Source: JBFYTX01 sp963739515 (lineage in GTDB: Bacteria > Chloroflexota > Dehalococcoidia > Dehalococcoidales > RBG-16-60-22). From it: a stretch of 64,000 nt of DNA. The stretch is from positions 8,882 to 72,881 of the forward strand of contig CAVUAO010000006.1 in assembly GCA_963739515.1 (NCBI GenBank), written 5' to 3'. The notes beneath the pieces are model-generated. The model worked only from the letters and a program-made list of their open reading frames with translations, did not search any database and was not told the origin of the DNA. Every line of letters begins with the position of its first letter. Position 1 is the first letter of the stretch. The translations under genes were made by a program, and so were the position numbers. Positions 34,913-43,642 of the stretch are shown one piece after another.

Positions 34913-35178
34913 GGCTTCTCCTTGACTGGTTTGAACTTTTCCAGAATACCTGCCTTACCTAGTAGTCTGGCAGTGGTTTCTGACGGTTGTGCGCCCTGTC
35001 TCAGCCAGTGCAGTGCCCGCTCCTCTTTAATGACGACCGTTTCCGGGTTCGTCTTGGGGTCGTAGTTGCCGATGATTTCCACGAACGCCCCGTCCCGCGG
35101 CGACCGGCTATCGGCGACCACCAGCCGGTAGCTGGGTTGTTTCCTCGCCCCCATGCGGCGTAGCCTGATTCTCAGCAT
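34909..35178 (-). CDS. rpsP: Ribosomal protein bS16
   Basis: An 89-residue bS16. MLRIRLRRMGARKQPSYRLVVADSRSPRDG split here as RIRLRRMGARKQPSYRLVV and DSRSPRDGAFVEIIGNYDP is the family signature; KPDRALHWLRQGAQPSETT-like text follows. Usually in an operon with ffh, rimM, trmD and rplS; here ffh is 24 kb away. Confidence 0.96.
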   Translation of the reverse strand: MLRIRLRRMGARKQPSYRLVVADSRSPRDGAFVEIIGNYDPKTNPETVVIKEERALHWLRQGAQPSETTARLLGKAGILEKFKPVKEKP

Positions 35179-35218
35179 TGATACCTGCCTTCTATTGACG
35201 TAAAAGTTTACGTCCCCT

Positions 35219-35247
35219 ATTATGCACTATAACCTCATATCTGTCAA
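35219..35247 (-). promoter_or_regulatory. rpsP-khpA promoter
   Basis: Minus strand TTGACA (35247-35242), 17-base spacer, CATAAT (35224-35219), 41 bases before the rpsP start. Confidence 0.6.
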
Positions 35248-35289
35248 TAATGAAAAGCAAAATTGTTAAGAAATTCTTATTTATTTGTT

Positions 35290-35319
35290 TTGACAAGTTT
35301 CCTGTTTTTTACATATAAT
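35290..35319 (+). promoter_or_regulatory. Promoter of the SDR gene
   Basis: TTGACA (35290-35295), 18-base spacer, TATAAT (35314-35319): both hexamers are consensus. A 28-base leader with GAGGAGGAG precedes the ATG at 35355. Confidence 0.8.
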
Positions 35320-35354
35320 TCCCTTAACATAATAAGGAATGAGGAGGAGAAAAT

Positions 35355-36224
35355 ATGAAAGACTTTAAAGGAAAGGTGGCGGTCGTTACCGGCGCCGCCA
35401 GCGGTATCGGCTTCGCGCTGGCGGAGCGCTGCGCGCAGGAGGGCATGAAGGTCGTCCTCGCCGGTGTAAACGAAGACACGTTGAAAAAGGCCGAAAAGGA
35501 AATCAAAAAGACGGGGGCAACTACGCTGGTCGTCAAGACTGATGTCTCTAAAGCCGGTGATGTCAAAGCGCTGGCTAAAAAGACGATAGATACATTCGGG
35601 GCGGTGCACCTGCTGTTCAATAATGCCGGCGTCGGCGCTGGTACATCGGTCTGGGGAAGCACCCTGGCTGACTGGGAGTGGACGCTGGGCGTTAACCTGT
35701 GGGGAGTGATTTATGGCCTTCATTTCTTCGTGCCTGTCATGCTGAAGCAGAACAACGAATGTCATATTGTGAATACGGCTTCGATAGCCGGGTTCCTGCC
35801 CGGCGCTTTCAGCAGCACCTATGCCGTAAGTAAACACGGTGTAGTAATAATCTCGGAGTCACTCTACCTCGAACTGGCGATGACGGGGAAGAAAAACATC
35901 GGCGTTTCGGTGCTGTGCCCGGGAGCCATCAAGACGAAAATGATGGATTCCGAGCGAAACCGGCCCGAAGAGCTCCGGAATGACCCCGCCGTGGAAAAGA
36001 TAAATTTGGCCGACCCGAACGTCCAAGCTCTGGCTAACGCCTTAACCCAGGCGCTTGATCATGGGATGCCGCCGCCGCAGGTTGCTGACATGGTTTTTAG
36101 CGCAATTAGAGACAACAAATTTTATATATTCCCTAACGCGGAAATGGCCAAACCCATGATCAGGGCCCGGATGGAAGGTATCCTTCAGGAACATAGCCCG
36201 GCGAACCCCTTTGGCCCGCAATAA
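35355..36224 (+). CDS. Short-chain dehydrogenase/reductase (SDR) family oxidoreductase
   Basis: A 289-residue classical SDR. NAD(P)-binding motif VTGAASGIGFALAE, the NNAGVG motif near residue 93, catalytic Ser in NTASIAGFLPGA and Tyr-x3-Lys in YAVSKHGVV (near 156-164). The absence of an acidic residue after strand 2 (AGVNEDTLKK) fits neither cofactor clearly. The substrate is unknown. Strong promoter and ribosome site; single gene transcript. Confidence 0.92.
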   Translation: MKDFKGKVAVVTGAASGIGFALAERCAQEGMKVVLAGVNEDTLKKAEKEIKKTGATTLVVKTDVSKAGDVKALAKKTIDTFGAVHLLFNNAGVGAGTSVWGSTLADWEWTLGVNLWGVIYGLHFFVPVMLKQNNECHIVNTASIAGFLPGAFSSTYAVSKHGVVIISESLYLELAMTGKKNIGVSVLCPGAIKTKMMDSERNRPEELRNDPAVEKINLADPNVQALANALTQALDHGMPPPQVADMVFSAIRDNKFYIFPNAEMAKPMIRARMEGILQEHSPANPFGPQ

Positions 36225-36245
36225 AAGGGTATCCTTGTTTGAAGA

Positions 36246-36275
36246 TTGCCAATACTCTGATACTGCGTCTATAAT
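36246..36275 (+). promoter_or_regulatory. Promoter upstream of the endonuclease V gene
   Basis: TTGCCA (36246-36251), 18-base spacer, TATAAT (36270-36275). The next ATG (36282) is 6 bases on but out of frame with the Nfi text, which may start at the TTG 36298 or need a small repair. Confidence 0.5.
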
Positions 36276-36297
36276 CAGTGTATGGATACCGTCGGCT

Positions 36298-37007
36298 TTG
36301 CACGAATGGAACGTGACCACCGCCCGGGCGCGGGAGATCCAGCTCGAACTTGCCCCCCGGGTTTCACCTGAGGGAGTTGTCCTGCCCCGCGTTTTATTGC
36401 CGGCGTCGATATCTCCGTGAGCAAATGGGCGAAGACGGGCACCGGGGCGGCGGTCGTCCTGAGCTATCCCGGATGGGAGATTGCCGATATCGCCACCGTC
36501 ACCGACCGCCTCGAGTTTCCCTATGTGCCCGGACTGTTAACTTTCCGCGAAGCCCCGCTCATTCTGGCCGCCTGTGAAAAGCTCCGTATTACCCCCGACC
36601 TTGTTATCGTCGACGGGCAGGGTTTCGCCCACCCGCGGCGCATCGGTATTGCCTCCCACCTGGGTCTCTGTCTCGACATCCCCACCATCGGCTGCGCCAA
36701 GTCGCGCCTGCTGGGAAACTATATTGAGCCGGAGGCTGCTTCCGGCAGCTTTACCGACCTCCTCGATAATGGTGAGGTTATCGGCGCCGTCGTGCGCACC
36801 AGGACGGACGTCAAACCGGTCTTCGTGTCCATCGGCCACAAGATAAATTTACCGGAGGCGATACGCTGGACGCTGGCGTGCTGCCGGGGCTATCGTATCC
36901 CGGAGCCGACCCGCCTCGCCCACCAGGTCGCCGGCGGCTTTCTTAAATTGGAAAAAGACGCGGTAACAGTCCAGTCGTTAAATACATTAAAGGAAGGGCG
37001 AAGTCAG
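36298..37007 (+). CDS. nfi: Endonuclease V, frameshifted and running in frame into prfB
   Basis: A deoxyinosine-cleaving Nfi protein in two frames. The first part (LHEWNVTTARAREIQLELAPR) is open to about 36,390; the rest, from IAGVDISVSKW on, is in another frame and carries the family motifs VVLSYPGWEIAD, VPGLLTFREAPLIL, VIVDGQGFAHPRRIGIASHLG split here as VDGQGFAHPRRIG, and SIGHKINLPEAI, ending CCRGYRIPEPTRLAHQVAG. The shift lies in CCCCGCGTTTTATT, just before the catalytic Asp of GVDIS. There is no stop codon before prfB: the frame reads through the prfB start (37,008) to the prfB frameshift TGA at 37,074. The start codon is uncertain. Confidence 0.8.
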
Positions 37008-38109
37008 ATGCAGGAATTAAGTGACAGGTTAGCAAAGTTACAGGCCAGAGTCTCTCAGACCATGGAGCATCTTTGACATCGCCGCTAAAGAAAAAGAAAT
37101 CGTCGAGCTGGAGAAACAGTCCGGCCAGCCGGATTTCTGGCTCGACCAGTCCCGTGCCCAGGGCGTGATGCGCCAGCAGGCGGAGAAGTCCCGCCTGGTC
37201 CAGCGGTGGCGGGGGCTGGAAAATAAGCTGTGCGAGATTGCCGAGCTAATCACGATTTCCGGAGAAGATGAAGTCCTGCAAAAAGATATCGCTAAAGAGC
37301 TTGACGGCATTGCCTCGCAGCTCGACGAGCTTGAGTTCCAGCTGGCTTTCCGCGGCGAATACGACACCCGTAACGCCATCCTGGCGATACACGCCGGCGC
37401 CGGGGGCACGGAATCCCAGGACTGGGCGGAAATGCTCCTGCGGATGTACCTGCGCTGGGCGGAGCGCCGCGGCTATAAAGCCGAGGTGCTGGATACTTCG
37501 CCGGGGGACGAGGCGGGCATCAAGAGCGTCGTCATCACGGTGGCCGGCGACTATGCCTTCGGATATCTGAAGTCGGAGCACGGCGTCCACCGTCTGGTGC
37601 GACTCTCTCCCTTCGATGCCGACCACGCCCGGCATACCTCGTTCGCGCTGGTCGAGGTGTTGCCGGAAGCCGAAGAAAACGTCGACCTGGTAATCGCCCC
37701 GGAAGACGTCAAGGTGGAAACTTTCCGCTCCAGCGGGCCGGGCGGCCAGCACATGCAGAAGACCAGCAGCGCCGTCAGACTGACCCACCTGCCGACCGGC
37801 ATCGTGGTGTCCTGCCAGAGCGAGAGGTCCCAGCATATGAACAAGGACTTCGCTTTCAAGATACTCCGGGCGCGACTCCTGGAAAAACAACTGGAAAAAA
37901 GGGAGGAAGAGAAAACCCGGCTTAAAGGGAAGCGGATAGAGGCGGGGTGGGGCAATCAAATCAGGAGTTATGTCCTCCATCCGTACAAAATGGTCAAAGA
38001 CCACCGCACCGGCTTTGAGACCGGCCGCACCGAGGCCGTACTGGACGGTGACCTCGACGACTTTATGAATGCTTATTTACGTTCTATAATAGGTAAAGAG
38101 GGCGCATGA
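37008..38109 (+). CDS. prfB: Peptide chain release factor 2 with programmed +1 frameshift
   Basis: RF2 of 366 residues. The first 22 codons from ATG 37008 end ...MEHL at CTT-TGA (37071-37076); slipping one base gives GAC ATC and the main frame (DIAAKEKEIVELEKQ...). This is the classical RF2 autoregulatory site: low RF2 lets ribosomes shift at CUU UGA C. A GGAG stands 3 bases before the CTT codon, as in E. coli. The main part has LSPFDADHARHTSF with the SPF tripeptide that reads UGA/UAA, and SSGPGGQHMQKTSSAVRLTH with the catalytic GGQ. Coding order is 37008-37073 joined to 37075-38109. The last codons overlap the next gene by 4 bases. Confidence 0.96.
37064..37077 (+). promoter_or_regulatory. 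RF2 programmed frameshift signal
   Basis: GGAG, three bases, CTT TGA C. The Shine-Dalgarno-like GGAG at this distance, the slippery CTT and the UGA stop recognised by RF2 are the three parts of the known recoding signal. Confidence 0.9.
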
Positions 38110-39212
38110 AAAAGTTAGCTTTTCTAGGTCTGGTGATAATGCTGCTGGGCTTAATAATTCCCGTCGGGGTAAGGGCCAGCGGCACACTCGCGGTACTGGA
38201 TAGCACGGTGCAGGTGAATTTCCCGGCGAGCATCACCTTCAATATCACGGCCTCCAGCGATGTCAATATTACCGGCGTTCGCCTGCACTATCTGGTCGAC
38301 CGCATGGCGTATGCCCGGATTGTCAGTGAAGTACCCCTGCTCATCAACCCGGCCACCCGGGTGACCGGGCAGTGGGTCTGGGACATGAGGATGTCCGGCG
38401 GGATGCCGCCGGGTTCGAAAATAGAATACTGGTGGACGTTGACCGACGCCGGCGGGGGAGATTTGGAGACGGCCCCCGCCACCGTCTATTTCGAGGATAA
38501 TCGCTACACCTGGCGTAGCCTCAACCGGGGCAACATCACGCTTTACTGGTATGATGGCGACGACGCTTTTGCCGGGGCGCTGATGAATGCCGCCCAGGCG
38601 GCGTTGTCCCGCCTTTCCGATAATACTGGCGCCGAACTGGAAGGCCCCGCGCGTCTCTATATCTACGCCAGCACCGCCGACTTGCAGGGCTCCATGATTT
38701 TCCCCCAGGAATGGACGGGCGGCGTGGCTTTTTCCCAGTACGGTATCATCACTATCGGCATTACCCCGGATTCCACCGGCCTTGCCTGGGGTATCCGGGC
38801 TATCGCCCACGAGCTGACCCACCTGGTAGTCAATCAGGTGACCTTTAATCCCTATAACTTCCTGCCTACCTGGCTCGATGAAGGTCTGGCGATGGTTTCC
38901 GAGGGCGAACTGGAACCCGAGTTTACATCGGTTCTATCTAATGCGATTAACAATAATACGCTTATCTCGATACGCAGCCTGGCCAGCCCGTTTTCCGCCA
39001 ACACGGACCAGTCCTTGCTCAGCTATGCCGAGAGTGATGCAGTGGTGAGCTATCTCATTAATGAGTTCGGGCGCGATAAGATGCTGGCGCTGCTCAACGC
39101 CTTCCATCAGGGCAGCGGTTACGATGAGGCTTTGCACAAGGTTTACGGCTTTGATATGGATGGGTTGAACGTTCAATGGCAAGCTTCACTAGAGGGCGCC
39201 GCGGTTCCTTAG
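38106..39212 (+). CDS. Secreted peptidase MA-family metalloprotease-like protein
   Basis: A 368-residue protein with signal peptide KKLAFLGLVIMLLGLIIPVGVRA. After two beta-rich domains (residues 30-140), a zinc-protease domain shows AIAHELTHLVVNQ (HExxH near residue 237) and further on WLDEGLAMVSEGE with the third ligand Glu, the gluzincin plan of the peptidase MA family (PF13485). The C-terminal ALLNAFHQGSGYDEALHKVYG is typical too. It should act outside the cytoplasmic membrane. Its start overlaps the prfB end by 4 bases. Confidence 0.85.
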   Translation: MKKLAFLGLVIMLLGLIIPVGVRASGTLAVLDSTVQVNFPASITFNITASSDVNITGVRLHYLVDRMAYARIVSEVPLLINPATRVTGQWVWDMRMSGGMPPGSKIEYWWTLTDAGGGDLETAPATVYFEDNRYTWRSLNRGNITLYWYDGDDAFAGALMNAAQAALSRLSDNTGAELEGPARLYIYASTADLQGSMIFPQEWTGGVAFSQYGIITIGITPDSTGLAWGIRAIAHELTHLVVNQVTFNPYNFLPTWLDEGLAMVSEGELEPEFTSVLSNAINNNTLISIRSLASPFSANTDQSLLSYAESDAVVSYLINEFGRDKMLALLNAFHQGSGYDEALHKVYGFDMDGLNVQWQASLEGAAVP

Positions 39213-39235
39213 GAAAAGAAGTTTTTACTACCATC

Positions 39236-39265
39236 TTGCCATCCCCGGCTGCCAGGTGTTAGACT
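39236..39265 (+). promoter_or_regulatory. radC promoter, probably leaderless transcript
   Basis: TTGCCA (39236-39241), 18-base spacer, TAGACT (39260-39265). The ATG of radC is 8 bases after the -10 and no ribosome site is seen. Confidence 0.55.
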
Positions 39266-39273
39266 AGACTCGC

Positions 39274-39984
39274 ATGAAAAAGCCCTCTCAAGCCAAGTAC
39301 TCTTCCATGACCATTCACGATTTGCCCGTGGCCGATAGACCGCGGGAGAGACTGCAGAGGCTGGGGATAGAGGCTTTGTCCGCCCAGGAAATCCTGGCGC
39401 TTCTCCTGGGGAGGGGCATTGCCGGGGAATCGGTGATGGTGACCGCCCAGCGACTGCTGAGTCAGTTCGGGGGTTTGAAGGGCATTGCCGGCGCCTCCCT
39501 GGAGGAACTGTCCCAGGTGCGCGGCATCGGCATCGCCAAGGCTTCCCAGATAAAAGCGGCCGTGGAACTGGCCAGCCGGGTGGAAGGTTACTCCGAAACG
39601 ACGGGCAAAACCGTGCTGAAAACTCCCGAGGATATCGCCAACCTGGTGCAGGCCAGGCTGAAAGACAAGAAAAAAGAGTATTTCCTGGCGATATTGCTGG
39701 ATACCCGGAATCAGTTGATAAAAGTGGCCGAGATATCCGTGGGCAGCCTCGATAGCAGCGTCGTCCATCCCCGGGAAGTGTACAAAGAGGCGATATCCGC
39801 CAGCGCCGCCTCGGTAATTTTCGTCCACAACCACCCTTCCGGGGACACCGAGGCTTCCGAGGACGATATCAAGCTGACCAAGCGGCTGGTGGAGGCCGGA
39901 GAGATTGTGGGCATTGAAGTCCTCGACCACGTTATCATCGGCGGGAAAGACCACGCCAGCCTGAAACGACTGGGCCTGTTTTAG
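39274..39984 (+). CDS. radC: RadC-family JAB/MPN protein
   Basis: A 236-residue RadC. N-terminal helix-hairpin-helix part LPVADRPRERLQRLGIEALS and QVRGIGIAKASQIKAA, then the JAB domain with Glu early, VHPREVYKEAI and the JAMM zinc motif HNHPSGDTEASEDD. The zinc is bound by the two His and the Asp. Despite the name, a role in DNA repair is not established for the family. It begins 61 bases after the peptidase gene and has its own apparent promoter. Confidence 0.94.
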   Translation: MKKPSQAKYSSMTIHDLPVADRPRERLQRLGIEALSAQEILALLLGRGIAGESVMVTAQRLLSQFGGLKGIAGASLEELSQVRGIGIAKASQIKAAVELASRVEGYSETTGKTVLKTPEDIANLVQARLKDKKKEYFLAILLDTRNQLIKVAEISVGSLDSSVVHPREVYKEAISASAASVIFVHNHPSGDTEASEDDIKLTKRLVEAGEIVGIEVLDHVIIGGKDHASLKRLGLF

Positions 39985-40011
39985 AGCGCCCTTAAGCCGA
40001 ATCAGTACCGC

Positions 40012-40488
40012 TTATCTTTTCCTGGGGGGTTCGTGTCTTTCCGTCGTAACGGGTTTGGTCTTATCTTCCGGCTTGCGCACATATTCCGTCGTCAGCGCGA
40101 TGTCCATGAACACGATGGGCTTGCGGATGATTTTGAACTCCAGCGGCGTGTGCACCATGCCGGACGGGATGTGGATGAAACAGGTTTCGGTGATGACGAA
40201 TTTTTCCTGCTTGCCCTTGGGCCCGACGTAAAGCCAGACCTCGGCGTCGAAATCGTTGACTTTCGTGGCATCGGCGTTCTGGAAAGCCAGGAACTGGTCG
40301 AAATCGTGGGTATGGGGCTCGTTAATCATTAAAAAGGGCTCGGTGACGCAGAACCAGTCCATGCGGTAGCCGGAATTCCACTCATGGCCCCAGATATGGA
40401 AAGACTTGGCCGTGAGCTCGGGATAAAGCTTGGTGAAATCTCTGACGGGCTTGCCTCGATAATACTGCATATATTTCTTGGAAACCAT
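40012..40488 (-). CDS. Cupin-domain protein
   Basis: A 158-residue single cupin. PHTHDFDQFLAFQNADATK, AEVWLYVGPKGKQEKFVI and IHIPSGMVHTPLEFKIIRKPI match, position by position, both halves of the double cupin at 10,115. The HTH and downstream VHTP supply the metal-binding histidines. ATG 40488 has AGGAGA 7 bases before it. Function unknown. It faces the radC gene, their 3' ends 27 bases apart. Confidence 0.82.
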   Translation of the reverse strand: MVSKKYMQYYRGKPVRDFTKLYPELTAKSFHIWGHEWNSGYRMDWFCVTEPFLMINEPHTHDFDQFLAFQNADATKVNDFDAEVWLYVGPKGKQEKFVITETCFIHIPSGMVHTPLEFKIIRKPIVFMDIALTTEYVRKPEDKTKPVTTERHEPPRKR

Positions 40489-40651
40489 CGATCTTCTCCT
40501 TATGATTATTTTACTTTCAATCATTATATGTTGAAGATTCGGCTAATTTCAAATGAAAAGACGTGAGCCATGCATCCCCCGAGTCGAATGCATGGCTCAC
40601 TATATGATAAAGGAGGTCAAAGGTTATATTTTTTCGGTGTGCCGTATTTCG

Positions 40652-40691
40652 GACACCTGTCATTATGATAGTACATTGCTGGACAGGTGTC
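40652..40691. promoter_or_regulatory. Paired palindromes GACA-NN-TGTC
   Basis: GACACCTGTC (40652-40661) and GACAGGTGTC (40682-40691) are each GACA-N2-TGTC half-site palindromes, reverse complements of each other, with centres 30 bases apart (about three helical turns). They lie between the leftward cupin and the rightward peptide-binding lipoprotein, 75-115 bases before the latter. A dimeric regulator binding as a pair is plausible. Confidence 0.5.
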
Positions 40692-40750
40692 AATTATTTT
40701 TTCCGACTTTGTATTCAAAATATATCTTTTATGCGTATCGCGCAGGTTTG

Positions 40751-40765
40751 TGTTATATTAAAAAT
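40751..40765 (+). promoter_or_regulatory. Extended -10 promoter of the peptide-binding lipoprotein gene
   Basis: TGT-TATATT (40751-40759) with no clear -35. The ATG at 40766 lies 6 bases on, so this transcript could be leaderless. Confidence 0.45.
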
Positions 40766-42376
40766 ATGAGGGCTCTCCAAGGCGCGACGATGAAAAAAAT
40801 TACGTTTGTATTGCTGTTAATCGTTTTGGCAAGCGCCCTGCCGCTGACCGCCTGCCAGCCAACTAACACTACTATCCCTCCGGCGTCCGGAGTTCTCAAG
40901 CTGTACGATATCGACCCCATCACCCTCGACCCGGCGGTGGTGGGGGAGGCTACTTCCAGCCAGTATATCGAGCAGATTTACAGCGGCCTGGTGCGGCTCG
41001 ACGAAAAACTGGAAACGGTGGCGGATATCGCGGCAAGCTGGGATATCAGCCAGGACCGCCGCACTTATACCTTTCATCTGCGCCAGGATGTCCTGTTTCA
41101 GAACGGTCGCCGAGTTACCGCCGACGATTTTAAATACTCGTGGGAGCGCGCCTGCGACCCGGCCACCGGCTCGGGAGTGGCGGGCACTTACCTGGGTGAC
41201 ATCGTCGGGGCTAAAGACATGCTGGCGGGCCGGGCCAAGGAAATCAGCGGCGTGAAGGTCGTTAACGATAGCACTCTTGAGGTGACGATTAATGCTCCCA
41301 AATCTTATTTTCTTTACAAGCTGACCTACCCCACCACTTTTGTCGTGGATAAAGAAAATGTGGCCAAAGGTGGGGAGTGGTGGCGGCAGCCTAACGGCAC
41401 CGGGCCGTTCCGGCTTACCAAGTGGCAGGCGAATAACCTGCTCGTCCTGGAGAGGAACGAGAGGTATTACGGCGAGATGGCGAAGCTCCTGCGGGTCGAG
41501 TATTCGTTATGGAGCGGCGTGCCGATGGATTTATACGAGACCGGCCAGATCGATGTCGCCGAAATATCGGTTTTTTATATCGATAGGGTCACCGACCCGT
41601 CCGGGCCTTTCTCCAAGGAACTCCACGTTACGCCCGAGTTAAGCTTTAGCTGGTTCGGCTTTAATACTACCAAGCCTCCCTTCGACGATGTGAACGTGCG
41701 CAAGGCTTTCACGCTGGCCCTCGATAAGGACAAGATAATCTCGCTGACGTTCCGGAATCTGGTGCAGCGCGCCGACGGCATCCTGCCCCCGGGCCTTCCC
41801 GGCTACAACCAGGACCTGGTCGGCCTGGGTTACGATGTTAATGAAGCTAAGGCGCTCATCAAGCAGTCGAAATACGGCGACGTGTCTAATTTGCCGCCCA
41901 TCACGTTCACAACCTCGGGCTACGGGGGCTTGATATCGCTGGCGCTGGAAGCCGCCATTACCCAGTGGCGCGATAACCTCGGCGTCGACATCACGGTGCG
42001 CCAGCTGGAGCCGGACTGGTATCTCTACCATCTCAAGCAGGAGAAGGACGAGATGTTCGATATGGGGTGGATTGCCGATTATCCCCACCCCGAGGACTTT
42101 CTGGACGTGCTTTTCCATACCGGCGCCGAGAATAATTTTGCGGAATATTCCAATCCGGCGGTGGACGCCGTACTGGAGCAGGCGGGAAGTGAGGCGGATA
42201 CTGCGAAAAGCTTGGGGCTTTACCAGCAGGCGGAGCAAATGCTGGTGGACGATGCCGCCATCCTGCCGCTGTGGTTTGGGGAGAATTACGTGCTGGTGAA
42301 GCCTTACGTGCAGGGCTATGAGCTGAATCCGATGGGCTTCGTGTGGTTGAATAAGGTGTCGATACTACCGCATTAA
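40766..42376 (+). CDS. Peptide/oligopeptide ABC transporter substrate-binding lipoprotein
   Basis: About 536 residues. The family SBP_bac_5 (DppA/OppA) is clear from GVLKLYDIDPITLDPAVVGE, AASWDISQDRRTYTFHLRQDVLFQNGRRVTADDF in pieces of which FHLRQDVLFQNGR is diagnostic, and FNTTKPPFDDVNVRKAF. The signal LLLIVLASALPLTAC is a lipobox, so it should be lipid-anchored outside the membrane. Two starts are possible: ATG 40766 (just after a -10) or ATG 40790 (MKKITFVLL). No permease or ATPase genes are adjacent. Confidence 0.9.
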   Translation: MRALQGATMKKITFVLLLIVLASALPLTACQPTNTTIPPASGVLKLYDIDPITLDPAVVGEATSSQYIEQIYSGLVRLDEKLETVADIAASWDISQDRRTYTFHLRQDVLFQNGRRVTADDFKYSWERACDPATGSGVAGTYLGDIVGAKDMLAGRAKEISGVKVVNDSTLEVTINAPKSYFLYKLTYPTTFVVDKENVAKGGEWWRQPNGTGPFRLTKWQANNLLVLERNERYYGEMAKLLRVEYSLWSGVPMDLYETGQIDVAEISVFYIDRVTDPSGPFSKELHVTPELSFSWFGFNTTKPPFDDVNVRKAFTLALDKDKIISLTFRNLVQRADGILPPGLPGYNQDLVGLGYDVNEAKALIKQSKYGDVSNLPPITFTTSGYGGLISLALEAAITQWRDNLGVDITVRQLEPDWYLYHLKQEKDEMFDMGWIADYPHPEDFLDVLFHTGAENNFAEYSNPAVDAVLEQAGSEADTAKSLGLYQQAEQMLVDDAAILPLWFGENYVLVKPYVQGYELNPMGFVWLNKVSILPH

Positions 42377-42392
42377 AGAAATTTTTATTTGA

Positions 42393-42530
42393 ACCTATCC
42401 CCCTGTTCCCCCTTCCCTTGGGTATTTGTAAAGGGAAGGGGGAGTAAAAAAAGAGGGGCGAAGCCCCTCTTAGACGCTCCTAATATAGAAGGATTAAGCC
42501 CCTCTTAGACGCCCCGTTGCTATCTATATT
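42393..42530 (+). repeat. Composite hairpin element, copy 6
   Basis: ACCTATCCCCCTG, palindrome CCCTTCCCTT/AAAGGGAAGGGGG, then AAGAGGGGCGAAGCCCCTCTT (9-bp stem, GAA loop) and tail AGACGCTCCTAATATAG; then a second tail GCCCCTCTTAGACGCCCC and CTATCTATATTG. It fills the space between two converging genes. Confidence 0.7.
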
Positions 42531-42539
42531 GTCCCCTCT

Positions 42540-43611
42540 TTAAATATAGTAAAAAGCGATAGCGATTAGCACATAAACGGCGACCAGCTGGGCGCCTTCC
42601 AGCCAGTGGCAGACGCCGTCGGCGCTGATGTAATTGGCAATCATCGCCGTCATTACCAGCGCTATCAGCGAGAAAGGCCCGAACACCAGGCTCAGTGTCG
42701 TGCCGGTGAGGGCGGTGCTCAGCAGGACCAGCACCGGCACCACGAAAAGGGCGATCTGCAAAGCCGAACTCATGCCGATTTCCAGCGACATGGTCATATT
42801 ATTGCGGCGGGCGAAAGTTTATCGCGGTGATGTTCTCCGGGATATTGGTCAAAATGGCGATAAACACCAGCCCGATAAAGCGCTCGGTCAACCCCATATC
42901 CGCGATGACCGGGGTAATGCTGTTTACCAGCAGATAGGACTCAAAGCTGCCCAGCCCGATGGCGGCAATCAGAAAAATCACGGCGGTGCGGAGCGACCAG
43001 GGACGGAAAGAGGGGGAGGGGGGTGTTTCCCGCTCGACCAGAAAAAGGTGCTTATGCGTCCCCAGCGTGTAGAACAGGCTTAAGATATAAACGATGCCCA
43101 GTACCACCGAGACCGCCAGGCTCATCGACTCCGCCGGTTTGTTCTGTACCATGTTGTACACGGACGGCAGCACCAGCCCCACGACGACGATAATGAGCAT
43201 CGTGGAAGAAACGCCGGCCGAATCTTTGTTGAACTTTTGTTCCTTGTATTTCAGGCCTCCAAAAAACATCGAGAGGCCGATGAGGAGCAGGACGTTGAGC
43301 ACAATCGAGCCGACCAGCGAGGCTTTGACCAATTCGACAAGGCCCTGGCGCAGGGCAAAAACGGCGATGAAAAACTCGATGGCGTTACCGAACGTGGCGT
43401 TAATCAGCGCGGCGATGGTAGTGGAAACGCGCCGGACGATGATATCGGTGGACTCGATGATAATGTGGGAAAAAGCCACGATAGCTGCGGCCGTGATAAA
43501 AAAGGTTAACACGCGATTGACATTCAGGTAGTAAAGGAGAATGGACACGGGGACGAATACCAGGAAAGCATCCAGGACGTGAAACCGCGAAGGCCCCTCT
43601 TTGGAAAGCAT
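42540..43611 (-). CDS. CaX-family calcium/cation:proton antiporter, one frameshift
   Basis: A membrane exchanger of about 356 residues once repaired. Two homologous halves carry the alpha repeats: NATFGNAIEFFIAVFAL in the first and IPENITAINFARRNN in the second. The frame breaks near 42,813: one extra C in TTTCGCCCGCCGC; without it the text runs NFARRNNMTMSLEIGMSSAL, the usual CaX core. It swaps Ca2+ (or other cations) for H+. ATG 43611 is preferred; a TTG lies 8 codons upstream. The start is only 31 bases from tRNA-Ser. Confidence 0.88.
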
Positions 43612-43642
43612 AAAATGGCTATCTCTCTTATTCAAGGTCAGC

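Noticed and set aside
35277..35837. A 186-codon leftward frame over the SDR gene
   Set aside because: It is antisense to a well-supported SDR with consensus promoter and ribosome site.
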